Source: Candidatus Binatia bacterium (GTDB lineage: Bacteria; Desulfobacterota; Binatia; UBA9968; JAJDTQ01). From it: a stretch of DNA of 64,000 bases. Position numbers and translations under genes: made by a program. Where the stretch lies: assembly GCA_022824205.1 (NCBI GenBank), contig JAJEAI010000130.1, forward strand, positions 1 through 64,000, written 5' to 3'. Below, piece after piece: positions 7,154-15,600 of this stretch (positions are counted from its first letter, which is position 1; every line of letters starts with the position of its first letter). The notes under the pieces were generated by a model. It did no database searches and was not told the DNA's origin. It worked only from the letters and a program-made list of their open reading frames with translations.

Positions 7154-8035
7154 ATGACGCTCGCAGGAAGGGAAATCATCGTACGCAGGACGCGGGACCA
7201 CCGCCGGGCCGAGGAGTGGGCGCTGGTGTTGGAAGCGGAGGGTCTGGCGCCGCGGCTGCTGCACACGTCCAGCGGGTGGATCATCTCGGTGCCGTCCCAG
7301 CATTTGGAGCGGGCCGCCACGGAACTGTGGGCGTACGAGAGCGAGAACCGCGCCACGGAGGCGGAAGAAGACCACCCGTGGCCCGGTCGCGCTCCGTTCT
7401 ACACGGGGCTCGGCGTCGCGGCGGGACTCCTGGCTTTCTTTTTCTTCGCCGCCTGGACTCAAGAATCCGTGCGCTGGATCGAGCACGGCAACGCGTCGGC
7501 CGACTGGATCCTGCGCGGCCAACTGTGGCGCACGGTCACGGCCCTCACCCTGCACGCCGATTTCCCTCACGTAGCCTCCAACGCGGTCGCTCTGGTCTTC
7601 TTCCTGACCGCGGTGTGCCGTTCCCTTGGGCCCGGGTTCGGCGCGGCGATGGTGCTCGGGGTAGGAGCACTGGGAAACCTCTTCAATGCCTGGTTCCACG
7701 GCTTCGACCACCACTCCGTGGGCGCGTCCACGGCGGTGTTCGGCGCCTTGGGCCTGCTTGGCGCCATCGGCGTCGTCGAGCGCCAGCGACTGGGGATTCA
7801 GGGACGCCGCGCCTGGATACCGCTGGCCGCGGGAGTGGCCATCCTCGCCATGCTCGGTACCGGCGGACCGCGCGTGGACCTGTGGGCGCACTTCTGGGGC
7901 TTCGGCGCCGGCGCGGGCGCGGGGATCTGCGCGGCCCTCTTCGTGGAGCGGCCGGAGACCGCGCCGGTTCAGCTCAGGATCGGCGTAGCGGCCGCCGCGG
8001 CGGTGGTGCTGTGCTGGATCGTGGCGCTGGCGTAG
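7154..8035 (+). CDS. Rhomboid-family intramembrane serine protease
   Basis: A 293-residue polytopic membrane protein. Residues 1-65 form a soluble domain (IIVRRTRDHRRAEEWALVLE) resembling the DUF2007-type small sensor domain. From about 85 there are six to seven membrane segments. Catalytic residues are visible: GAST with Ser192, and AHFWGF with His246. His139 and Asn143 (PHVASN) provide the oxyanion region. The protein is therefore predicted active. It has no operon partner on its strand; the convergent neighbour ends 14 nt away. The substrate is unknown. ATG 7154 is the first start in frame; no strong ribosome-binding site is seen. Confidence 0.88.
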   Translation: MTLAGREIIVRRTRDHRRAEEWALVLEAEGLAPRLLHTSSGWIISVPSQHLERAATELWAYESENRATEAEEDHPWPGRAPFYTGLGVAAGLLAFFFFAAWTQESVRWIEHGNASADWILRGQLWRTVTALTLHADFPHVASNAVALVFFLTAVCRSLGPGFGAAMVLGVGALGNLFNAWFHGFDHHSVGASTAVFGALGLLGAIGVVERQRLGIQGRRAWIPLAAGVAILAMLGTGGPRVDLWAHFWGFGAGAGAGICAALFVERPETAPVQLRIGVAAAAAVVLCWIVALA

Positions 8036-8048
8036 GCTGCTACTGCCT

Positions 8049-8504
8049 TCAGGAAGTACCGGGGCGGCGCGCCAAGGCACGGTGCTCCACCATCAGGCAG
8101 CGGTCCTGCACGACCTTGATGCCGGCGCGCGCCAACGTCTCAGCCACGGCGTCGTGGCGGATGCCCGACTGGAACCAGACGGCGGCGGGCCGGGCGGCCA
8201 GCATGTCGTCGAGGTGGGCTTCGATGTCGGTCGGACGCCGGAACACGTTGACCAGGTCCACCGGACCGGGAACGTCCGCGAGCCGGCGGTACACCGGTTC
8301 CCCTAGGATCTCCGTCACTTCCGGGTAGTACACGGGCACCGGCACCACGTCGAAGCCCGTCCGGTGCATGTACCGCGGGACATAGAACGCCGGCTGCGAA
8401 GCCTGCCGCTCGGTCTTGATGCCGAGGACGGCGATGCGCCGGGTGGCGGCGATCAGGTCCCGGATGTCCCCGGTTCGTTCCAACAGGTTCGCGCGATGGT
8501 CCAT
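8049..8504 (-). CDS. CoA-binding domain protein (YccU-like)
   Basis: A 151-residue Rossmann-fold CoA-binding protein. IRDLIAATRRIAVLGI gives the nucleotide-binding beta-alpha turn. Further motifs are YYPEVTEILGEPVYRRLADVP and DLVNVFRRPTDIEAHLDDML, and the C-terminal AVWFQSGIRHDAVAETLARAG and VVQDRCLMVEH are diagnostic for this family. The ATG at 8504 gives the family's usual length; an upstream TTG at 8543 is possible. The gene is divergent from the SDR gene, whose start lies 80 nt away. The cellular role of the family is poorly known. Confidence 0.85.
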   Translation of the reverse strand: MDHRANLLERTGDIRDLIAATRRIAVLGIKTERQASQPAFYVPRYMHRTGFDVVPVPVYYPEVTEILGEPVYRRLADVPGPVDLVNVFRRPTDIEAHLDDMLAARPAAVWFQSGIRHDAVAETLARAGIKVVQDRCLMVEHRALARRPGTS

Positions 8505-8584
8505 TTCGAGACGAACCTTGACAACGATTCCCGTTGGTTGCAACCTGCCGCAGACGGGACGCAGTCAGGAAGAGAGGAGCGATC

Positions 8585-9349
8585 ATGGGTCTGCTGGATC
8601 AAAAGGTGGTGATCGTGACGGGCGGCGGCAACGGCATCGGCCGGGCCTATTGCCTGGGCATCGCCCGCGAGGGCGGGATACCCGTGGCCGCGGACATCGA
8701 TGGGGACGCGGCCCGATCGGTGGCCCGCGAGGTGGCCGGAAACGGCGGACAGGCCCTCGGCGTGCAGACGGACGTGGCGGACCTCGGAAGCTGCCAGGCC
8801 ATGGCCCAGGCAACCCTGGAACAGTTCGGGCGCATCGACGGGCTCATCAACAACGCAGCGGTCTTCATGAGCGTGCCGGTGACGCGTTCCGGGTTCCAGG
8901 AGATCCGCGAGGAGGAGTGGGACCGGGTGATGGCGGTGAACGTCAAGGGACTGTGGCTGTGCAGCCGCGCGGTGGTGCCCGCCATGCAGGAGCGCCGCCA
9001 GGGAAGCATCGTCAACATCGCGTCCAACATGGCCTACAACGGCGGCGCCGGCATGATGCACTACGTCGTGTCCAAGGCGGCGGTGGTGGGTTTCACCCGG
9101 GTGCTGGCGCGTGAGCTGGGCCCCGACGACATCCGCGTGAACACGCTGGCGCCGGGCTCCACCGCCAGCGAGCCCGAACCCACGGAAGCCGCTCTCGAGG
9201 ACTACGAGCGCTCCGCGTCCAAGCGCATCCTGCAGCGCATCGAGAAGCCGGAAGACGTGGTGGGCACCGCGCTCTACCTGTTGTCCGACCTGAGCGCTTT
9301 CGTCACCGGCCAGTCTATCCTCGTGAACGGAGGAGCCAATCTGCACTGA
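8585..9349 (+). CDS. Short-chain dehydrogenase/reductase (SDR)
   Basis: A 254-residue NAD(P)-dependent oxidoreductase of the classical SDR family. The cofactor motif TGGGNGIG starts at residue 12, NNAA follows at 89-92, and the catalytic residues are Ser147, Tyr160 and Lys164 (YVVSK). Asp38 in ADID after beta2 suggests NAD preference. The C-terminus LVNGGANLH is typical. ATG 8585 is preceded by AGAGAGG 8 nt away; an in-frame GTG upstream would add an unconserved tail. It lies ahead of the second amidohydrolase, so both may serve the same catabolic route. The substrate is not predictable. Confidence 0.9.
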   Translation: MGLLDQKVVIVTGGGNGIGRAYCLGIAREGGIPVAADIDGDAARSVAREVAGNGGQALGVQTDVADLGSCQAMAQATLEQFGRIDGLINNAAVFMSVPVTRSGFQEIREEEWDRVMAVNVKGLWLCSRAVVPAMQERRQGSIVNIASNMAYNGGAGMMHYVVSKAAVVGFTRVLARELGPDDIRVNTLAPGSTASEPEPTEAALEDYERSASKRILQRIEKPEDVVGTALYLLSDLSAFVTGQSILVNGGANLH

Positions 9350-9372
9350 GGCCCATTCGGTCCTTCCCCACC

Positions 9373-9425
9373 CCTGGATTCCCGCCCCCGATCGGGGTCG
9401 AGGGTAAACTTCCGCGGGAATGACG
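9373..9425. repeat. REP/MITE-like arm with internal insertion, copy B
   Basis: Begins CCTGGATTCCCGC and ends TCCGCGGGAATGACG, the two halves of the right arm of the repeat at 4937. About 25 nt containing the palindrome CCCCGATCGGGG separates the halves. Only one arm is present. The rest of the gap before the amidohydrolase shows no other structure. Confidence 0.7.
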
Positions 9426-9584
9426 GTTCGAGGCGTTTCGCGAAAATGGCTTGTTCGCAACGTCCTCGGTTGACAAACGCCCGCTCTTGGTCGAATTTTA
9501 CGGTTGAGCACCGGCCGCCGCGGGGCGCCGGGCACCAACCCTGCCGGCCCGGACCCTCCGGGCCGCGTATCAAGGAGACACGCC

Positions 9585-10673
9585 ATGTCCAGCCAGGAGA
9601 GTCTTCCGGTTATCGATGCGGACGCCCACGTGATCGAGACGGAACACACGTGGGACTATCTGGAGCCGTCGGAGGAGAAGTACCGCCCCTCGCTGTTCTC
9701 CTCGCCGCAGGAGCCCACGCTCCAGTACTGGGTCATCGACGAAAAGATCCGCGGGTTCCGTTTCCCCACCTACAGCGAGCAGCAACTGAGGGACCTGTCG
9801 GACCAGTTCGGACGAAACGTGGAGTCACCCCAGGCCGCGCGCGAACTGGACGACGTGCAGCTCAGGCTCGATCACATGGAGAAGCTCGGGGTCGATGTCC
9901 AGGTGCTGCACAACACTTTCTGGATCGAGCAGATCACCACCAGGCCGGACGTGGAGGTCGCGCTGTGCCGGAGCTGGAACCGGTGGCTCGGCGACATCTA
10001 CCGGCAGAGCGAAGGCCGGCTGCGCTGGTCCTGCGTGGTGCCGGTGCTGGCCCTGGACGAGGCCGCGGCGCAGATCAAGCAGGCCAAGGAGGACGGCGCG
10101 GTGGCCGTGTGCATGCGGCCCCTGGAGGGGGACCGGGACATGTGCGACCCGTACTTCTATCCCATCTACCAGGTGGCCAGTGACCTGGACCTGCCCATCG
10201 CCGTGCACATCGCCAACGGCAACCCCGGCAACTGCGACACCTACCGTCCGACCACGGCGGGCCGTTTCGCCATGTTCCGGGCGCCCACGGTCACATCGTG
10301 CCTGGGCCTCGTCATGAGCGAGATCCCCCGGGTGTTCCCGAAACTCCGGTGGGGCTTCATCGAAGCCTCCTCTCAGTGGGTGCCGTGGATCTACCTGGAG
10401 AGCGAGAACCGCTACCAGGCGGCCGGACGCGAGTTCCCCAAGGACCTCTTCGCCGAGTACGGCATCTACGTGACCTGCCAGACCAACGACGACATCCCCT
10501 ACGTCCTCAAGTACTCGGGCGACGGCAACCTGGTCATCGGCACCGACTACGGCCATACCGACCCGTCCAGCGAGATGGACGCCATCCTCGACCTGAAGAA
10601 GATGGACGACATCAGCCAGGAGCGGAAGGACAACATCCTGTACCACAACCCCAAGGCGTTATACGGTCTCTAG
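9585..10673 (+). CDS. Amidohydrolase family protein (COG2159), paralogue of the 3739-4815 gene
   Basis: A 362-residue TIM-barrel metal-dependent hydrolase/decarboxylase. It opens SLPVIDADAHVIETEHTWDYL, nearly the same as the first amidohydrolase in the window. It ends VIGTDYGHTDPSSEMDAI..HNPKALYGL, again matching that paralogue's C-terminus. IAVHIANGN supplies the central His, and LRWGFIEASSQWVP is shared. ATG 9585 has AAGGAG 10 nt upstream, and in-frame codons further upstream look non-coding. An MFS gene follows after 210 nt. The conserved pair suggests recent duplication with distinct substrates. Confidence 0.87.
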   Translation: MSSQESLPVIDADAHVIETEHTWDYLEPSEEKYRPSLFSSPQEPTLQYWVIDEKIRGFRFPTYSEQQLRDLSDQFGRNVESPQAARELDDVQLRLDHMEKLGVDVQVLHNTFWIEQITTRPDVEVALCRSWNRWLGDIYRQSEGRLRWSCVVPVLALDEAAAQIKQAKEDGAVAVCMRPLEGDRDMCDPYFYPIYQVASDLDLPIAVHIANGNPGNCDTYRPTTAGRFAMFRAPTVTSCLGLVMSEIPRVFPKLRWGFIEASSQWVPWIYLESENRYQAAGREFPKDLFAEYGIYVTCQTNDDIPYVLKYSGDGNLVIGTDYGHTDPSSEMDAILDLKKMDDISQERKDNILYHNPKALYGL

Positions 10674-10697
10674 CAGGCTGTTAAAGAACTCCGGTCG
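10674..10697. repeat. CAGGCTGT...CCGGTCG dispersed repeat, copy 1
   Basis: CAGGCTGTTAAAGAACTCCG plus GTCG directly follows the amidohydrolase stop. An inverted, slightly diverged copy lies at 21358-21381. The remaining nucleotides to the MFS start have no recognised feature. Confidence 0.5.
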
Positions 10698-10883
10698 TCA
10701 CCACCCTGCGACGTGCCGCTCCATCCCGGCGCCGCGCGGTTCCACCGGGAGCACGGGCATCTCGAGTGACCCGCCGGTGCTTGCCGATGGCCGGCCACGG
10801 TACGCGGATGGCTTGCGGCCGGCGCGCCCGGCCGCGAACGCCCGTGCTTGAGAACATCTCCGTTTCCGGCTCCTGATACACCC

Positions 10884-12086
10884 ATGCGAATCCCGCGAAG
10901 CCTCATCGTCGTCTTCTCCGCCGCGGTCGTGGTGATCACGTCCATCAGCATGAACGCGTTCAGCCTGTTCCTCACGCCCATCGAGGACACGTTCGGCTGG
11001 TCGCGTTCGGTGGCGACCATCCCCTACGTGTTCGCCATGCTCGGCTGGGGCATCGGCGGGGTGCTGTTCGGCAAGATGGCCGACGACCTGGGCACCCGCC
11101 CGGTGATTCTCGGCGGCGTTCTCCTCATGGCCGGGGGTTTCATCGGCATGGGCCTGTCGCAGAACCTGTGGCAGCTATGCCTGACCTTCGGCATCATGAC
11201 CGGCATGGCCAAAGGCGCCTGCGGGCTGGTGATCATCTCGCTCTTGGTGTCGAAACACTACGAAGCCGAAAAACGCGGCTTTGTGGTGAGCATCGTGCAG
11301 ACCGCGTCGCCCCTGAGCCCCTTCTTCCTGGCGCCGCTGCTGTATTTCCTCATCGGGAGCTACGACTGGCGCGTGGCCGCGTTCGCGTGCGGGGCGCTGC
11401 TGCTGGGCGTGGCCCTGCCGTTCGGATGGGTCGGCGCGCGCGATCCGGATCCCTCCTCGGCCAGACGGCGGGAACGCGCGTCCTGGGCCAGTTGCCTGCC
11501 TTACCTGCGCGACCGCTCGATGATCCTGCAGTTCCTGGCGCGTTTCTCGTGCGGCATGGCCCTGTTCCAGAGCGTGCACCTGGTAGGCATCGCGTTGAGC
11601 AAGGACTTCGACCACGCCACCGGGGCCATCGCCGTGTCCGTCTTCGGCATCGCCGCCGCCGTGTCCGCGGTGACCTTCGGCTGGCTGTCCGACCGCTACG
11701 GCCGCGCGCAGATGCTGGCCCTCACCTACGTCTGCCGCGGCGTCGGCACGCTGCTCATGTCCCTGGACATGTCGGACCCGCTGACGTTCTACCTGGTGGT
11801 GGCCCTGGCCATGGGGCCGACCTTCGGCACCATCGCGATCCAGAACGTCATGTTCTTCGAGATGGTGGGACCGCGCCTCGCCGGGCTCATCATGGGCCTG
11901 AGCTTCATCATCCACCAAGTCGGCTCCGCCAGCGGCCCCTTTCTCGCCGGCGTCTACTTCGACTACACGGGCAGCTACGACGGCTTCATGCAGATCATGA
12001 GCCTGATCCTGCTGTCCTCGGCCCTGCTCATCTACATCGCCATCCGCTCCGACGACGCCCCGCTGCCCGAGCCGGCGCGGTCATAG
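10884..12086 (+). CDS. MFS transporter, oxalate/formate- or monocarboxylate-like
   Basis: A 400-residue permease with twelve hydrophobic segments and a short central loop (SSARRRERASWASCLPYL). GKMADDLGTRPVIL after TM2 is MFS motif A, and the C-half equivalent is GWLSDRYGRAQML. NAFSLFLTPIEDTFGWSRS near the N-terminus resembles the oxalate:formate antiporter/monocarboxylate porter group. The ATG at 10884 is chosen over an upstream in-frame TTG that would add twelve unconserved residues. It follows the amidohydrolase on the same strand and may move its substrate or product. Confidence 0.85.
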   Translation: MRIPRSLIVVFSAAVVVITSISMNAFSLFLTPIEDTFGWSRSVATIPYVFAMLGWGIGGVLFGKMADDLGTRPVILGGVLLMAGGFIGMGLSQNLWQLCLTFGIMTGMAKGACGLVIISLLVSKHYEAEKRGFVVSIVQTASPLSPFFLAPLLYFLIGSYDWRVAAFACGALLLGVALPFGWVGARDPDPSSARRRERASWASCLPYLRDRSMILQFLARFSCGMALFQSVHLVGIALSKDFDHATGAIAVSVFGIAAAVSAVTFGWLSDRYGRAQMLALTYVCRGVGTLLMSLDMSDPLTFYLVVALAMGPTFGTIAIQNVMFFEMVGPRLAGLIMGLSFIIHQVGSASGPFLAGVYFDYTGSYDGFMQIMSLILLSSALLIYIAIRSDDAPLPEPARS

Positions 12087-12171
12087 GACGGCCTTTCGGA
12101 TGCACAAGGCCCCATCACCAAGCCCGCGGGCTGGCAGGCGTGGTGGGCTCTTTCCGAACCCGGAGCTCGAT

Positions 12172-12546
12172 TCAGGTGTAGTCCTGTGTGAGCAACTCCA
12201 GGAGGTGTCCGTTGGGGTCGCGGAAGTAGACGCCGCGCCCGCCGTTCCAGGTGTTGGTCTTCATGTCGGTGGAGCTCCGCGGGCCGCTGCCGTATTCCAG
12301 TCCCGCCTCCTTGATCCTGCCGAAGATCTCGTCGAATTCCTGCTCGCTCACCTTGAAGGCATAGTGGTGGTGCTCGATCTCCTTCCGGTCGTCGAGATCC
12401 AGCGACAGGGACTGGGAGGCAATATGGATCGGCTGGAAGTGGCCCAGCGGCTTCTGGTGCTCGAACCCGAAGATCTTCTCCCAAAAACGGGCCGACTCTT
12501 CCTTGTCCCGCACGGGCACGATGGTGTGGTTCAGCTCGATAGCCAT
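12172..12546 (-). CDS. VOC-superfamily (glyoxalase/dioxygenase-like) protein
   Basis: A 124-residue two-module vicinal-oxygen-chelate protein. It begins MAIELNHTIVPVRD (His7 as a metal ligand), has HHHYAFKV (His61) in the middle and FRDPNGHLLELLT (Glu117) at the end. These three give the usual VOC metal triad plus the family's RDPNGH signature. ATG 12546 is preceded closely by GAGGG. It is convergent with the MFS gene and has no operon partner. The reaction cannot be assigned; single-domain members include isomerases, dioxygenases and resistance proteins. Confidence 0.85.
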   Translation of the reverse strand: MAIELNHTIVPVRDKEESARFWEKIFGFEHQKPLGHFQPIHIASQSLSLDLDDRKEIEHHHYAFKVSEQEFDEIFGRIKEAGLEYGSGPRSSTDMKTNTWNGGRGVYFRDPNGHLLELLTQDYT

Positions 12547-12628
12547 GGGACCCTCACCGGGATCGATGCGCACGCGCAAATCCCTTTCGGAGTTGATTGA
12601 AGGACGGTTGTCGTGTGTGGAGCCTCGT

Positions 12629-15600
12629 TCACCACCGCGCGGTGAGCGTGGCGCCGACGCGGTGCTCGGCGCCGTCGTTGGCGGGCTCGAGCCGCGAGCC
12701 CTCGAAGCGCAGCTCGAACGCCTGTGCGCCCTCGCCCTCGAGACGCCAGCCGAAGCCGAGGCCGAGGCGGTGCCCGGCCTCTCCGGCAGCGCTCTCCTGC
12801 CGCGCGCCCTCGACGTCGAGGCCGAACGCAAGGCCCGTCCGCGCCTCCTCCACAAGGCGCCAGCCGAGCACCAGCTCGCGGCTTGAGTCGGTCAGCCCCA
12901 GCCGGAACTCCGGCGTTCCCGTGTAGCGCCCGCCCGCGAGCGCGAACCCGTAGCCGAGCCTCGCCTCCAGCGCGCGCCGTTCCAGCCCGTTCCGGTCATG
13001 GCCTGTCCCGGACCCCGATCCGGCGTCGTTCGCCGCCTCCAGCGCCGTCGCCGTCTGCGGGCGAAGCAGCGCCTCCATCCCGCCCGTGGCCCGCGCGCCC
13101 ACCGTCTGGCTGAGCGAGAACGACGGACCGCGCGCCGACTCGGGCGCCGGGTCCCAGGCGAGCGAGCCCGCGAAGCCCCGCTCGCTGAAGCTCCCGTCCT
13201 CGTGGGTCAGGAGACCCCGCGCGCGCATCTCCGCGCTCAAGCCCCGCGCCGGGTCGCTCCACGCGAGACCCGCCCCGATGTCCGCGCCGAATCCGGTCTC
13301 CGCGTCGCCCCCGTCGCGGCGCACCCCGAGCTCGACGCTCGGCACCAGGCTCGCGCCGTCCCCGAAGCGGAACGCCCGCGAGCCCTCGACTCCCAGGCGG
13401 AGACGCGTCACGTCGACTTCCGACCCCGCCAGGTTGCCCGTATCCCCGCTCACCGCATCCGACGTGCTGCGCACCGCCATCGCGTCCGACGTCACCGCAA
13501 GCTCCGCGCCGCCCTCCGCCGGCGCCTCCAGCAGCACCCCGCGCACCCCCACCGACGCCATCGCCAGGTCCATCCCGGTCTCCAGCGCCGCCTGGCCCTC
13601 GGGCTCCACCGCCAGCGTGCCCGCGCCGTAGCCCGCCACCCCCCACACCGAGACCCGCTCGCTCACCGCGTAGCGCCCCCAGGGGTAGAGGCCGGTCAGG
13701 TCCGCCTCGACGTTTCCCGAGCTCGCGCCCCGGTAGCCGCCGCTGCCCCGCGCATGCGAGAGCACCAGACCCGCCGTCGCGCGCCCGCGCGTGAAGTCGG
13801 CGCCGAGCATCAGGTTCCCCACTTCGCCGTCGAGGCCGAGATCGCCCTCGCGCCCGTCGAAGTGCGAGACCTCGCCCCGGCCCCAGGCCGAGACCGTCCG
13901 CTCGCCCGGGGTCCCGCCGGTCAGCGCGAACGACGTCCCGGCGAGCAGCTCGCGCTCCGACACCGTCCGCGTCCCCGACAGTGCGGCCCGGTCCGCCTCC
14001 CCGTCGGTTCCGCGCAGCCAGGCGGCGAGCGCCCCCGCGCGCGTCTGCTCCTCGCGCGCTTCGAGCGCCTCCGCGTCCTCCGGCATGGCGTCGAAGGAGA
14101 GCGCCTGCCCGGCCAGCGTCGCCTCGAGCCCCGGCGCGCGCGAAGCCCCCATGCGTTCGTCCACCGCCTCCAGCACCTGGTCCGCGACCGTGCGCCCGAA
14201 GCGCGCCATCCAGGCCCGCGGTATCGCATCCGAGTTGTGGATCGTGCCGGTCGCCGTGCCGTCGGCGATCCGCGCCCCCGAGGGGTTCGACAGCACCAGC
14301 TCGAAGGTCTCGCCGTCGTCGTTATGGGCGTCGTTCCGCACCTCGACCTCGACCGTCTGCGTGCGCGGGTTACCGACGTTGAAGGTGAGCGTGCCGCTCT
14401 TCGCCGTGTAATCCGACCCCGCCACCGCCGTGCCGTCCCGCGTCGCGTAGTCCACGGTGACGGTATCGAGCACGGGTTTGTCCAGGCTCACCTTGAACGC
14501 CATCGTCGCGCCCGGTCCCTCGGTCGCCTCCGCGTCCGCCACCGAAATCGCCGGCTGGCCCCGGACGATGACCGACAGGTCGTGCGAGAGCGGGATCCGG
14601 CCTTCGCCGTCTTCCGTCTTCGCGCAGGGCACGCCGCCGCTGCCGCAGGCCCGGTTGCCGCGCAGCAGCACCTTCACGTCGTCGAAGCCGTCCGGCCTCA
14701 CTCTCACCCGCCAGAGGTCGCTGCGCCCGTTCACGCGCCGGGTCCGCTCGACCGCCCCGTCGGTCACGTCGAAGGCCTGCGGGAATTTCGACATGCCGGC
14801 CGTGATCGGGGCGCTGAACGCGATGTATACGTCGAACGGGGACCCGTCATGCTCGATCGGGTTGTCGTGGACGCGCGCCGTCAGCGCGGTCTCGTCCTCG
14901 GGGCCCGGCACGGTGACGGTCAGCGTGTTCGCCAGTTGCCTGGGCGGGATGTCGCCGGTGCAGGGCGCCCCTTCCACGGTGCAGGCCTGTCCCGCGGCGA
15001 GGACCAGCGTCACGTCATCGTCGCCGTCCGGCGAAACCTCGAGCTCCCAGAGGTCGCTCCGCTTGTCGACGCGCTTCACGCTCGTGATTGCGCCGCCCGT
15101 CACGGCAAACCCGTTCTTGAGGACCCTGTAGCTCGTCGCGATGTCCTCGCTGAAGGCGACGCGCACCCGGAAGGGCTCTTCCCCGTCGTGGTCGTCCGGG
15201 GCACGCTTCAGCGAGGCGATGAGCGGCTCGGCGGAATTCGACTCCAGCGAGCGCAGGGTCCCGGAACCGCCGCCGCCACCACCGCCGCCGCGGACCAGGC
15301 GCACCAGCACGCGCTCGCCGTCTTTCCAGGCGATGCCCGTGCCGGTCAACCGATAATCGGCCTGGATGTCATCATAAGTTCCCGCTAGGGGGAACGATCT
15401 TCCGTCGATCCGCAGCGAGAACGCGGAGTCGTCAAAGGTTGCGACGGGGCTGCCTCCACTTTCAACAATGCCGAGTTGGAGAGTTCCCGCCGGAAGCAGC
15501 CGCAACTGGTCCACCGTATGCTCCGTTCCGTCGTAGTCGAACGTCGCGGGCGACAGAGCGCCAAAGGCGTCCTCGACGTAACCGAAATGCTTGTCGACTC

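Noticed and set aside
12121-12132. Terminator or operator AGCCCGCGGGCT between convergent MFS and VOC genes
   Set aside because: A perfect 12-bp palindrome, but short, GC-only and without T-run; likely chance in GC-rich DNA.
12998-15388. A 796-codon open frame on the plus strand opposite the giant surface gene
   Set aside because: Its translation is Arg/Ala/His-rich low complexity without domains, as expected of the antisense of GC-rich coding DNA. The minus-strand frame has a signal peptide and clear domains.
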